From assembly GCA_001799995.1 (NCBI GenBank), contig MGUK01000098.1, positions 1-64,000 on the forward strand: DNA of 64,000 bases. Direction: 5' to 3'. The notes below the pieces were generated by a model. The model had not been told where the DNA came from. It ran no database searches and worked only from the letters and a program-made list of their open reading frames with translations. The DNA is from Elusimicrobia bacterium GWF2_62_30 (GTDB lineage: Bacteria > Elusimicrobiota > Elusimicrobia > Elusimicrobiales > UBA9959). The position numbers and the translations under genes are program-made. Below are positions 1 to 6,609 of the stretch, piece by piece. How positions within the stretch are numbered: position 1 is the first letter of the stretch; the number at the start of each line of letters is the position of its first letter.

Positions 1-96
1 GTCTGCTTCAACCTGCTTAAAGCGGAATTCGGCGGGGTCATGGTGCGCAACGTCATAGTATGCGCGGGCAGCCTGCCCACGCCGCCGGAGGCCTGA
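1..96 (+). CDS. 3' end of an unknown CDS cut by the window edge
   Basis: The first reading frame is open from the window edge to a TGA at 94-96 and encodes 31 residues ending SLPTPPEA. Codon choice is GC-rich and looks coding. The family is not recognised. The next open frame starts inside it at 60 in another phase, so the two may be halves of one frameshifted gene. Confidence 0.3.
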   Translation, partial: VCFNLLKAEFGGVMVRNVIVCAGSLPTPPEA

Positions 97-404
97 ACGG
101 CTATATACTCTGGTTCAAGGAGAAAGCGCTTGATCCCATTGCTATCCGCGATATCCGCGAATACTTGAGGGCCAGCATGCCGCCGCCCCTGACGGGCGCC
201 CACAGTACGGCGCTTGCCCCTGCTGAGCGGCTTAACAGCGCTTTCTTGCGTGAAACTCTGCAGCATGCCGAGCGCGCTGGGTTCTGCGAGGCGGTGGGGA
301 AGAGCCGCGCGGTGCTTATCCCTACCGAACCGCCGCCGCTAAAAGCCCACGAGGATGTAAAATACATGCCGCCGGCCATGCGGGCAGAATTTGAAGAAAA
401 GTAA
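60..404 (+). CDS. hypothetical protein, possibly the downstream half of a frameshifted gene
   Basis: This frame encodes 114 residues with convincing codon usage from about base 100 onward; the tail includes PTEPPPLKAHEDVKYMPP. The ATG at 60 has no good ribosome binding site and overlaps the preceding open frame by 37 nt, which is long for a normal junction. No known family was recognised. A single frameshift near 90-110 would join it to the truncated frame on its left, so it may be a pseudogene piece. Both readings remain open. Confidence 0.4.
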   Translation: MRGQPAHAAGGLNGYILWFKEKALDPIAIRDIREYLRASMPPPLTGAHSTALAPAERLNSAFLRETLQHAERAGFCEAVGKSRAVLIPTEPPPLKAHEDVKYMPPAMRAEFEEK

Positions 405-441
405 TTAGTCCCGACCTTTAAATCCGAACAATTTTCCAAAA

Positions 442-505
442 CCAACCCGACAGACGGTTGTCGCGTTGGTCTGCTATGCTATTTATGCGGCAGGGGGGGA
501 TTATG
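442..505 (+). promoter_or_regulatory. dyad-promoter module, copy 1 (KilA-N gene)
   Basis: An 11-6-11 dyad (CCAACCCGACA at 442-452, one mismatch in the 3' arm at 459-469) is followed five bases later by the -10 hexamer TATGCT at 475-480. A G-rich Shine-Dalgarno run at 493-499 precedes the ATG at 503. The dyad centre is 19.5 bp upstream of the -10, as in five other copies. It lies upstream of the predicted start of transcription, so it should act as DNA rather than as an RNA hairpin. Confidence 0.7.
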
Positions 506-1429
506 CATAAAGATATGAGAACGAGCATTGCTGTGCAAGGAACAGCTATCGGCGTACTGATGCGGGCGGTCGGGGATTTTATCTGCCTTACGGACATCGC
601 CAAGCGCAAAGATCCGTACCGCTCTGAACACATAATCCAAAACTGGATGCGGAACCGGAACACCATCGAGTTCTTGGGCGTCTGGGAGCGCTTGAATAAC
701 CCGGATTTTAAACACCTCGAATTCGAGGTGTTTAGAACAAAGGCAGGGCTAAATAGTTTCGTTTTAACTCCAAAGCAATGGATAGAAGCGACCGGCGCTG
801 CCGGGCTTGTCTCCAGATCCGGCCGATATGGAGGCACTTATGCGCACCGGGACATAGCCTTTGAATTCGCGTCCTGGATATCGGTCGAGTTCCGACTCTA
901 TCTCATCAAGGAGTTCCAGCGGCTTAAAGAAGCCGAAACTTTGAAACAGAAAGAAGGCTGGGATATACAGCGCACGCTGGCCAAGGTTAATTACCGCATC
1001 CATACCGATGCCATAAAGGACAGCCTGATCCCGCCGGAGCTCACTAAAAAGCAGATAGACGCGGTTTACGCCAGCGAGGCTGATATTCTTAACGTGGCCT
1101 TGTTTGGAAAGACCGCGGCGCAGTGGCGGCAGCAGAATCCCGGCTTGGCTGGCAACATCCGCGATTATGCCAACATAGAGCAGTTGGTGGTCCTGTCCAA
1201 TCTGGAAAGCGTTAATTCCGTGTTCATCCGGCAGGGATTGCTTCAAAACCAGCGACTGCGGCAGTTGAACCAGACGGCTATCAGCCAGATGCGCTCTTTG
1301 GCTGGTGCGGGAGGTATTAAAAAGCTGGATTCCAGGGAACCTGCGGCGGAGTATGCAGTGCCAGGCGGGGATAAGAAAGGAGCTGAATTGGTCAGCAGGC
1401 TTCTGACCAATTGTAAAAGACGACCATGA
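503..1429 (+). CDS. KilA-N domain protein
   Basis: The product has 308 residues. The N-terminal half is a KilA-N DNA-binding domain of the phage antirepressor type, with the segments RYGGTYAHRDIAFEFASW and LIKEFQRLK near residues 110-147. The C-terminal half is a helical region typical of chromosomal KilA-N proteins. The ATG at 503 was chosen over an in-frame upstream start at 458 because it follows the G-rich ribosome binding site and the -10 of promoter module copy 1. The gene overlaps the next one by 4 nt (ATGA), so the two are probably co-translated. A perfect 26-bp palindrome lies inside the coding sequence at 709-734. The family suggests DNA binding, but the target is unknown. Confidence 0.85.
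   Translation: MHKDMRTSIAVQGTAIGVLMRAVGDFICLTDIAKRKDPYRSEHIIQNWMRNRNTIEFLGVWERLNNPDFKHLEFEVFRTKAGLNSFVLTPKQWIEATGAAGLVSRSGRYGGTYAHRDIAFEFASWISVEFRLYLIKEFQRLKEAETLKQKEGWDIQRTLAKVNYRIHTDAIKDSLIPPELTKKQIDAVYASEADILNVALFGKTAAQWRQQNPGLAGNIRDYANIEQLVVLSNLESVNSVFIRQGLLQNQRLRQLNQTAISQMRSLAGAGGIKKLDSREPAAEYAVPGGDKKGAELVSRLLTNCKRRP
709..734. repeat. 26-bp perfect palindrome with TCGAATTCGA core, inside KilA-N
   Basis: Each 13-base arm is the exact reverse complement of the other, from TAAACACC through the TCGAATTCGA core to GGTGTTTA. It lies in frame in the KilA-N gene and encodes roughly FKHLEFEVF. Two intergenic elements of the same length and core lie at 3391 and 5340. Confidence 0.75.
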
Positions 1430-1746
1430 ACACCTTGCTGGAATATTTATATCGCGATGCTTCCAATTACAAACAGCACGGCAGCGTGGTGCTGCAGGGG
1501 GCCATATCGCTAAAAGACATTCAACCTTTGCTCATTGACGGGGAATACTTCATTCCATCACAGGCCGGGCTACCGGACCTTCAGCATAAATTTAAGGACC
1601 AGGGGTTTGAATATCCAACCGAGGATGATCACGCTTGGCATGAAATCGTTTCAATGCGGCCGAGCAGAAAACAGGCGACGCTCCCTCTTCATCGAAAAGA
1701 GTTCTTAGCGCTGCTGCAAAGATCTCTCCGGGCTTACTGTTTTTAA
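1426..1746 (+). CDS. hypothetical protein downstream of KilA-N
   Basis: This 106-residue protein starts with the ATGA overlap at the end of the KilA-N gene and has no promoter of its own, so it is translationally coupled to it. It has no signal peptide or membrane segment. The sequence is mixed alpha/beta in character (MNTLLEYLYRDASNYKQHG at the N-terminus, HRKEFLALLQRSLRAYCF near the end). The family is not recognised. The constant pairing with an antirepressor-like protein suggests a partner role, which is inference. Confidence 0.7.
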   Translation: MNTLLEYLYRDASNYKQHGSVVLQGAISLKDIQPLLIDGEYFIPSQAGLPDLQHKFKDQGFEYPTEDDHAWHEIVSMRPSRKQATLPLHRKEFLALLQRSLRAYCF

Positions 1747-1782
1747 ACAGACGGAGCTATGCTATTGGCAGGAATAGTGGTC

Positions 1783-1811
1783 TTGACAGAGCGGGAATCA
1801 TCTGTTATGCT
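1783..1811 (+). promoter_or_regulatory. sigma70-type promoter of higBA
   Basis: A perfect TTGACA at 1783-1788 is separated by 17 bp from TATGCT at 1806-1811, preceded by a TG-type extended -10 context. It is the only consensus -35 of this kind in the window and lies 54 bp before the higB start codon. Confidence 0.75.
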
Positions 1812-1816
1812 ATATA

Positions 1817-1835
1817 TATCACCCAAGGGGTGATA
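1817..1835. promoter_or_regulatory. candidate HigA operator
   Basis: The inverted repeat TATCACCC-N3-GGGTGATA has perfect 8-base arms and begins 6 bp after the -10 of the higBA promoter, where a bound repressor would cover the transcription start. Antitoxins of this family usually repress their own operon, so this is the natural operator candidate. Confidence 0.6.
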
Positions 1836-1864
1836 GGGCGAATATGACATAAAGAGGGAAAATC

Positions 1865-2170
1865 GTGGAATTCCGGTTCAAAAGCGATAAGCTCAAATTA
1901 CTATACACCCAGGAGGAAGGGGCGCATCGCTATCCGGCGGCGGTAGTTAAAAGATTTTTCGAAGTTATGTACGTCATAGAGGCCATCCCGAACGAGGGTG
2001 GGCTCTATTCTTTCAAAAGTTTGCATTACGAGAAGTTAAAAGGAGCGCGCGGCAAGCTGGGGGAGCGTTCCTTACGGTTGAACGATCAGTGGCGACTGAT
2101 CATTAAGCTGGAAACCGATCCTAGAGGCAAGACCATTCTGGTCTTAGAGATCTGCGACCACTATAAGTAA
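1865..2170 (+). CDS. higB: HigB-type RelE-superfamily toxin
   Basis: The product has 101 residues and starts with GTG; the AAAGAGGG stretch just upstream serves as ribosome binding site. The C-terminal part (LRLNDQWRLIIKLE and ILVLEICDHYK) matches the HigB/RelE fold, in which the toxin cuts mRNA on the ribosome. The toxin gene precedes the antitoxin gene, the usual order in higBA and the reverse of relBE. The consensus promoter and palindrome upstream fit an autoregulated toxin-antitoxin operon. Confidence 0.85.
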   Translation: MEFRFKSDKLKLLYTQEEGAHRYPAAVVKRFFEVMYVIEAIPNEGGLYSFKSLHYEKLKGARGKLGERSLRLNDQWRLIIKLETDPRGKTILVLEICDHYK

Positions 2171-2184
2171 GAACGGAGGGAGAA

Positions 2185-3282
2185 ATGACTTTAGTTCCTG
2201 CAAGGATGGTTAAGCCTGGCGATGTTATCGCTATGGAGCTTGAGGCCAGGGGTTGGACCCAGAAGGACTTGGCGGAGATAATGGGCCGGCCGCTTCAGGC
2301 TGTAAACGAGATAGTTAACGGCAATAAGCAGGTTACCCCGGCGACCGCGCACGAATTGGCCCAGGTGTTCGGCACAACGCCAGAGGTCTGGATGAACCTT
2401 GAGACAAATTATCGCCTGTTCGCTGCGCGTAAAGAAGCGGGCAGCGATGATATCAAGCGCAGAAGCAGGATCTATAGCCTTGCGCCGGTTAAAGAGCTTA
2501 TAAAGAGGGGCTGGATCCCCAATATACTGGACCTGGATGAACTGGAGAAGAATGTTTGCGAGTTCCTGGGAATTGGTGATATCAGTATGACGCCCAGTTT
2601 TGGTGTGCCTGTGAGCAGAAGGCATTCTGAGGCGCGTGAACCTGAGGGGATGGCGCAGATAGCCGTACTGATGCGCGCAAGGCAGCTTGCAAAAAAGCAC
2701 AAGGTCGGCAAGTTTAGCGCCACCAAGTTCAAGGCGGCTATTCCCGAGCTGCTTGAGTTCTCAAAGGATGTTGCAGGCATAGAGAAGCTGCCGGCCTTTT
2801 TCGCAAATTTGGGTGCGCACCTGGTTATTGTCCCTGCATTGTCGCATTCCTATATGGACGGGGCTGTGTTTTATGCGGGGGCAAACCCGGTTATATTGCT
2901 GACGCTTCGCTATGACAGGGTTGATAACTTCTGGTTTACATTGACGCATGAGGTTGCACATCTTGTTGCGAACCACCACGGAGTGCATATTGATAGTAAT
3001 TTAGAGAAGCCTTCGGATGTTGCGGCGGAACAGACTGCGGATAAGCTGGCCAGTGAATGGCTTCTTGAATCGGTGACGTACGAGAAGTTCCTATCCAGCA
3101 GCGGGCACTTCTATTCCCGGGAGACTGTTGCGTCGTATGCGGATAGCGTAAAGCGGCACCCCGGAATTGTGGTTGGCAGGCTGCATCATCAAAACAAAGT
3201 CCCATATTCGCATCTCCGCGGCATGTTAGAGAAAGTTAGCCCGTATCTGCAAAAGTGTATTGATACCAGCTATGCAGTCTAA
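2185..3282 (+). CDS. higA: HigA-type antitoxin fused to an ImmA/IrrE-like metallopeptidase
   Basis: The product has 365 residues. Residues 10-75 form a helix-turn-helix of the HigA/VapI type (WTQKDLAEIMGRPLQAVNEI, followed by TPEVWMNLETNY). The C-terminal half carries the zinc protease signature HEVAH near residue 255, as in ImmA/IrrE-like (DUF955) proteins. Classic HigA has about 90-140 residues, so this is the long form. It lies 14 nt after higB with a GGAGGG ribosome binding site. It should bind HigB and the operator at 1817. The peptidase may clip the regulator or a third protein, but its substrate is unknown. Confidence 0.85.
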   Translation: MTLVPARMVKPGDVIAMELEARGWTQKDLAEIMGRPLQAVNEIVNGNKQVTPATAHELAQVFGTTPEVWMNLETNYRLFAARKEAGSDDIKRRSRIYSLAPVKELIKRGWIPNILDLDELEKNVCEFLGIGDISMTPSFGVPVSRRHSEAREPEGMAQIAVLMRARQLAKKHKVGKFSATKFKAAIPELLEFSKDVAGIEKLPAFFANLGAHLVIVPALSHSYMDGAVFYAGANPVILLTLRYDRVDNFWFTLTHEVAHLVANHHGVHIDSNLEKPSDVAAEQTADKLASEWLLESVTYEKFLSSSGHFYSRETVASYADSVKRHPGIVVGRLHHQNKVPYSHLRGMLEKVSPYLQKCIDTSYAV

Positions 3283-3286
3283 TTGA

Positions 3287-3379
3287 GCCTCGCCGCTTTC
3301 CTACGACAACGCCATGCTGGCTATCGCCCAGCTGAAGCAATACAGCGCCGAGTGCGGGAAAAAAGCCCCGGCGGTGTAG
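3287..3379 (+). pseudogene. fragment of a coding sequence of unknown family
   Basis: This 30-codon open stretch between two stops, with no start codon at its 5' end, encodes SYDNAMLAIAQLKQYSAECG and a short tail. Codon use looks coding. It is probably the decayed 3' end of a gene lost from the island; the family could not be named. Confidence 0.35.
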
Positions 3380-3390
3380 AAGGCAGAATC

Positions 3391-3416
3391 TAAATCCATC
3401 GAATTCGATGGGTTTA
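3391..3416. repeat. 26-bp near-perfect palindrome with TCGAATTCGA core
   Basis: Two 13-base arms meet at GAATTC with a single mismatch. Length, the TAAA/TTTA ends and the core match the elements at 709 and 5340. It lies between the gene fragment at 3287 and promoter module copy 2. It has no strong T-tract, so it is a weak terminator candidate. Confidence 0.65.
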
Positions 3417-3440
3417 AAATCCCCAAAATACCATAAATAT

Positions 3441-3500
3441 ACCCGACAGACGGTTATCTGGTTCGTCTGCTATGCTATTAACGTGCAAGGGGGGATTATG
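3441..3500 (+). promoter_or_regulatory. dyad-promoter module, copy 2 (DUF1016_N chimera)
   Basis: ACCCGACA at 3441-3448 and the same gacggt loop as copy 1 are followed by a degraded 3' arm. TATGCT is at 3471-3476, preserving the 19.5-bp dyad-to-hexamer distance. A G-rich ribosome binding site and the spacing to the ATG at 3498 also match copy 1. Confidence 0.6.
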
Positions 3501-4751
3501 GCTGCTCAAAAGATTTCTGTGCTGTATAACAAGATCTGCGGCATAATAGAGGCCGCACATGCAGGAGTTTCGCGCTCCGTCAATACGGCGCAGGTCGTTT
3601 CTAACTGGCGCATCGGGCAGGAGATAATAGAAGAGGAGCAGCAGGGCAAGGCGAGGGCCGGGTATGGGGAAGGGTTGATCCGAGAACTCGCCATCCGACT
3701 GCATAATACGTATGGCCCCGGCTACGGACTGACAAATCTTAAATCCTTTAAACAGTTCTATCTCACCTACGAGCATTTACTCGGACCGCAGAAAGGCCAC
3801 GCAGTGCGTGGCCTTTCTCTGATAAAGCCACAGGCAGACGGATTTAGAAAAGGTTACGCACTGCGTAACCAATCTCCTGGTGCGTCGGGAATAGATATCC
3901 CAGGAATTCTCAACGCGCTGCGTGAGAAATCATGGAAGCCTGGGCGATTGCATCCCAATTTGTCCTGGACGCATTATCGTGCATTCTTGCGCCCGGGAAT
4001 TAGAGCGGCAGATAAACACACATTTTTGGATATCCAAAGTTTTCACGGCAATATTTTACAGCTGGCTGCCAGGAGCGAGTCTTACATAAAGGAGCACATA
4101 AACTGGCGGGCGGATCTTACGGGCAGCCAGAGGGTGGAGATCCCTGAGGTGCCAGTCCGCGCGGTCCGGGAGGCCATAATAAATTCCCTGTGTCACAGGG
4201 ACTTTGATAACCCCAAAAGCAACGAGGTCGCTATTTACAAGGACAGAATAGAGATCTTTAACCCCGGCCTTTTTCCCGGAGATTATTCGCCCGAGGATTT
4301 CATTAAAGGGTCCGAGCCCAGCATTCCCCGCAACCCGCTTATAGCTGAAACGCTGTTCCGCTCCGAAGACATAGAGAAATGGGGTTCAGGCCTTAAGCGC
4401 ATCAGCGAGGAATGCAGCGCTGCGGGCGTGAAAGTTTGTTTTAAAAGAATCAAAAGCGGTTTTGCAGTTATCTTTTTCAGACCTGGGTTCAAAAAATCCG
4501 AAGGCGTGACCGAAACAGTTGGGGGTGTAAATGGGGGAATAAATGGCGGAGTAAATGGCGGAGTAAATTCTCTTGAGGCTGAAATAAGAAAGAATCCGGG
4601 ACAGAGGCTTCCCGCGCTTCGTGTTGCACTGAAGGTTCCTGGCAGAACGATAGAAAACTGGATAAGAAAACTTAAAAAGGCAGGGCGGATAATTTATCGG
4701 GGCAGCTATAAAACGGGAGGCTATTTCCCAACAGGGAAAAGGGGTACCTGA
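3498..4751 (+). CDS. chimera: DUF1016_N domain joined to a RecG-like/HATPase_c_4 regulator
   Basis: The product has 417 residues. Residues 1-160 resemble DUF1016_N, the N-terminal part of YhcG-like PDDEXK nucleases (SNWRIGQEI, LTNLKSFKQFYLTY, LSWTHYRAFLR). From about residue 185 the sequence changes to the AlbA_2/HATPase_c_4 'RecG-like' regulator family (REAIINSLCHRDF, KDRIEIFNPG, WGSGLKRI). The end has a GGVN-repeat linker (near 4520-4570) and a winged-helix-like tail. The nuclease half expected after DUF1016_N and the N-terminal half expected before the ATPase-like domain are both missing, so this looks like a fusion by deletion. The start at 3498 follows the module ribosome binding site. 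Two in-frame palindromes lie at 3790-3870. Confidence 0.75.
   Translation: MAAQKISVLYNKICGIIEAAHAGVSRSVNTAQVVSNWRIGQEIIEEEQQGKARAGYGEGLIRELAIRLHNTYGPGYGLTNLKSFKQFYLTYEHLLGPQKGHAVRGLSLIKPQADGFRKGYALRNQSPGASGIDIPGILNALREKSWKPGRLHPNLSWTHYRAFLRPGIRAADKHTFLDIQSFHGNILQLAARSESYIKEHINWRADLTGSQRVEIPEVPVRAVREAIINSLCHRDFDNPKSNEVAIYKDRIEIFNPGLFPGDYSPEDFIKGSEPSIPRNPLIAETLFRSEDIEKWGSGLKRISEECSAAGVKVCFKRIKSGFAVIFFRPGFKKSEGVTETVGGVNGGINGGVNGGVNSLEAEIRKNPGQRLPALRVALKVPGRTIENWIRKLKKAGRIIYRGSYKTGGYFPTGKRGT
3790..3870. repeat. pair of in-frame palindromes inside the DUF1016_N region
   Basis: The first has 14-base arms around a single G (3790-3803/3805-3818, core GGCCACGCA). The second has 9-base arms around a single C (3852-3860/3862-3870, GGTTACGCA/TGCGTAACC). 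Centres are 57 bp apart. Both encode KG(H/Y)A(V/L)R, and they sit where ordinary DUF1016 proteins pass from YLTY to LSW with a shorter linker. Confidence 0.65.
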
Positions 4752-4864
4752 TCAAATCTGCGGCGCTGCTGCCCGGGGTCGCACGGCTTCCCGCACGTGT
4801 CGCCGGGTGGGTCGGTGCATGCCATTGAGGCGGAGCGCCTGCTGAGCGTCCCCTATCTCCCACG

Positions 4865-4935
4865 GAGAACTTGATGTTCCAAATTGGAACCTCAAGATGG
4901 AGAGCAATGGGCCCGGTTGCCCATCGCTGGGTATA
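4865..4935 (+). pseudogene. fossil fragment of an ORF6N-type gene
   Basis: One frame reads ENLMFQIGTSRWRAMG. This resembles the ORF6N-domain segment before the FTEQG motif, as I recall it (FQIGTSSWGG-like). No start codon, FTEQG motif or domain end remains. The palindrome GTTCCAA-A-TTGGAAC at 4876-4890 falls inside it. The stretch 4752-4994 otherwise holds no gene; it has a GC-rich, repeat-like part at 4760-4860 containing GCTGAGCGTCCCC. Confidence 0.4.
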
Positions 4936-4953
4936 TTGTCCCGGCATACTTAC

Positions 4954-4959
4954 TATAAT
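4954..4959 (+). promoter_or_regulatory. -10 element of the 98-aa hypothetical gene
   Basis: A perfect TATAAT; no good -35 lies 16-18 bp upstream. Transcription would start near 4966, which argues against an in-frame TTG at 4965 as start codon and for the ATG at 4995. Confidence 0.5.
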
Positions 4960-4994
4960 CAAGCTTGGCTCGCGGCAATAAAAGGGAAGCTGAT

Positions 4995-5291
4995 ATGGCA
5001 CTTAAATTTAAATTTGATGATTGGTTCGATGAGCGGGTTGTTGAAGTAATAAAGGAACTGCCGGATAAATTTACCAGCCATGAGTTTATTCTTGCCTTTG
5101 CGCAGAAGCACCAGGCGCTGTACATCGACCTGCTGAACTCTTACCGGGATAAAGACCCGTTCGAAATAGCTCACGGCCGGCTGGCCAAGCATCTGAACGG
5201 TTTCAGCGACCTGATAGTGTACGACGGCGAAGTGTTGAGCAGCGATATTTTCCGGCGGTCCAACAAATGCGCCTCCTGGCGCAAGAAATAG
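4995..5291 (+). CDS. small hypothetical protein (98 aa)
   Basis: The ATG at 4995 follows the ribosome binding site AAGGGAAG. The protein is charged and helical, with FTSHEFILAFAQKHQALY near residues 27-44, and has no signal or membrane segment. I believe similar short proteins occur in accessory regions of other bacteria but know of no assigned function. It ends in a basic tail (SWRKK) and is followed by a REP-like palindrome and a 26-bp palindrome. Confidence 0.65.
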   Translation: MALKFKFDDWFDERVVEVIKELPDKFTSHEFILAFAQKHQALYIDLLNSYRDKDPFEIAHGRLAKHLNGFSDLIVYDGEVLSSDIFRRSNKCASWRKK

Positions 5292-5308
5292 CCGGCCGCC
5301 GAGGGGGT

Positions 5309-5332
5309 GGGGACGCTGTAATCAGCGTCCCC
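5309..5332. repeat. REP-like palindrome GGGGACGCTG/CAGCGTCCCC
   Basis: Perfect 10-base arms around TAAT. It is the minimal form of the same ends that delimit the 83-bp elements at 12194 and 14508. Confidence 0.7.
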
Positions 5333-5339
5333 TGCTATT

Positions 5340-5365
5340 TAAACCCATCGAATTCGGTGGGTTTA
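5340..5365. repeat. 26-bp palindrome with TCGAATTCGG core, possible bidirectional terminator
   Basis: Thirteen-base arms with one mismatch, ends TAAACCCA/TGGGTTTA, followed by GTTTTTG on the plus strand. It lies between convergent genes, so it may end transcription from both sides. It is the third member of the family seen at 709 and 3391. Confidence 0.6.
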
Positions 5366-5385
5366 GTTTTTGCCTTGCCTTTGGA

Positions 5386-5856
5386 TTACTTTGCTAAAGG
5401 ATGGAAGATTATTCTGAAGCCGGCGCCATCCGGCAGTTCAAGGGCTATCTGGAATGGGATCTTCCCGTATTTGGCCGCCACCCTGGCGCGGATAGCCGGC
5501 ACGTCTTCCCACTTAAAATCGGCAGGGTTCTCAACAATAATTTCTTTATTCTTGTGGGTTGCTGTTACAACCGCGCGAATTCCCCTATTACCACTGGTGG
5601 CGGCCGGCTGATCGGGCTTGGCCTTGATCTTGGCCTTCTTGCCCGCCCATTTATTAGAAACCTGGTACTTTTCCAGTTCTTCCCTTAGAAAAAGCGGGTA
5701 GTTGCCGGTGCGTGTGTGCACGGGTATTTTCCCCTTGGATACCAGGTGCCTGAAGGCTACCGGGTGGTAATCCAGGAAGCGCGCGGCTTCCCTGGAGGTG
5801 AACAGCTCCAGGCCGGTTCCCTTCTCATACAATATGTCGGTTTTGCGTTTTGACAT
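5386..5856 (-). CDS. excisionase/MerR-like helix-turn-helix protein
   Basis: The product has 156 residues. Residues 15-65 form a HTH_17-type winged helix (LFTSREAARFLDYHPVAFRH followed by LVSKGKIPVHTRTGNYPLFL), as in excisionases and small MerR-like DNA-binding proteins. The remainder is a basic linker and an unassigned domain ending GFRIIFHPLAK. It is divergent from the XRE gene at 5986, with an 18-bp palindrome between them that one or both regulators may bind. Function beyond DNA binding is not clear. Confidence 0.7.
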   Translation of the reverse strand: MSKRKTDILYEKGTGLELFTSREAARFLDYHPVAFRHLVSKGKIPVHTRTGNYPLFLREELEKYQVSNKWAGKKAKIKAKPDQPAATSGNRGIRAVVTATHKNKEIIVENPADFKWEDVPAIRARVAAKYGKIPFQIALELPDGAGFRIIFHPLAK

Positions 5857-5857
5857 C

Positions 5858-5895
5858 TTGACAACTGCGGCAATATCTATTACACTAGTGTAATA
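5858..5895 (+). promoter_or_regulatory. promoter with overlapping 18-bp palindromic operator
   Basis: TTGACA at 5858-5863 is followed after 17 bp by TACACT at 5881-5886. The perfect palindrome TATTACACTAGTGTAATA at 5878-5895 covers that -10. A protein bound there would block RNA polymerase, the arrangement expected for an autoregulated HTH gene. Confidence 0.65.
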
Positions 5896-5985
5896 ATATG
5901 CGGTTCCATACCCTTCAGTGATCCTACAAGTTGATTATACAAATTAGCTAATTTCATGGTTTTGGACGCGGTGTAAGGAGGGGCC

Positions 5986-6225
5986 ATGCAGCATTGTGAT
6001 AATGACGGGATACTTGTCAGTGTGGGGCGCAAGATAGTGGGCCTGCGAAAGCAGTTCCATATGACGCAGGCCGACTTGGCGAGGAAGCTCCATGCCAAGA
6101 TAGAGGACGTAGATAGAATGGAGAAGGGTCTCTATAAACTGAAACTGGGGACGCTTTTGAAAATAGCGCGCGTATTTGGCAAAAGACTTGAGATAAAAGT
6201 AATGAGGGGGAAAAGAAGAGTATGA
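5986..6225 (+). CDS. XRE-family helix-turn-helix protein
   Basis: This 79-residue protein consists almost entirely of an XRE/Cro fold (IVGLRKQFHMTQADLARKL, then the recognition helix around VDRMEKG and LLKIARVFGKRL). It has a strong AAGGAGGGG ribosome binding site 5-6 nt before the ATG. The gene overlaps the next by 4 nt (ATGA), and a palindrome covers its promoter, as in type II toxin-antitoxin operons. It may be the antitoxin or repressor of the pair, which is inference. Confidence 0.8.
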   Translation: MQHCDNDGILVSVGRKIVGLRKQFHMTQADLARKLHAKIEDVDRMEKGLYKLKLGTLLKIARVFGKRLEIKVMRGKRRV

Positions 6226-6602
6226 AACGCAAAAAGACGGTCCCGCAGCCAAAGAAGGGAGATCCGGAATATGACGCTTTGATCAAGGATCTGAGCGAAA
6301 TTGCGAAGTCGATCGTGGCCCTGGGGGAAACGGCCGCTAAAGCTTACGAGCCGATAGTGAACGACATTATTAACTTGCGCTGTAAAGATCATATGGAAAT
6401 ACAGCGCACAATGGATTACCTGCTTGATTTTGGCGGCAACCCGGCCGTGCTGCAGTTGTTTAAAAAACTCTGCCGCTATTATTATCATCTGGACCCGGCG
6501 GGTACCTCGGAATATATCGGCTTCTACCTGGAACAGTGGGAGCCGGAAAAGTATAAGAAGTTCATAAAAGCACAAAAGAAGATTAAAGCCAGGAAACTGT
6601 AA
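6222..6602 (+). CDS. hypothetical protein paired with the XRE regulator
   Basis: This 126-residue soluble protein is rich in lysine at both ends (MKRKKTVPQPKKGDPEYDAL, ending KKIKARKL). The middle has aromatic clusters such as RYYYHLDPAGTSEYIGFYLEQW. It has no signal peptide or membrane segment and no family is recognised. Start-stop overlap with the XRE gene means coupled translation. By position it is a candidate effector of a toxin-antitoxin-like pair, but no catalytic motif is visible. Confidence 0.65.
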   Translation: MKRKKTVPQPKKGDPEYDALIKDLSEIAKSIVALGETAAKAYEPIVNDIINLRCKDHMEIQRTMDYLLDFGGNPAVLQLFKKLCRYYYHLDPAGTSEYIGFYLEQWEPEKYKKFIKAQKKIKARKL

Positions 6603-6609
6603 TTCTCAA

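Noticed and set aside
4965-4994. TTG start for the 98-aa hypothetical protein
   Set aside because: It lies at the predicted transcription start, 6 nt after the -10, and has no ribosome binding site; the ATG at 4995 has AAGGGAAG.
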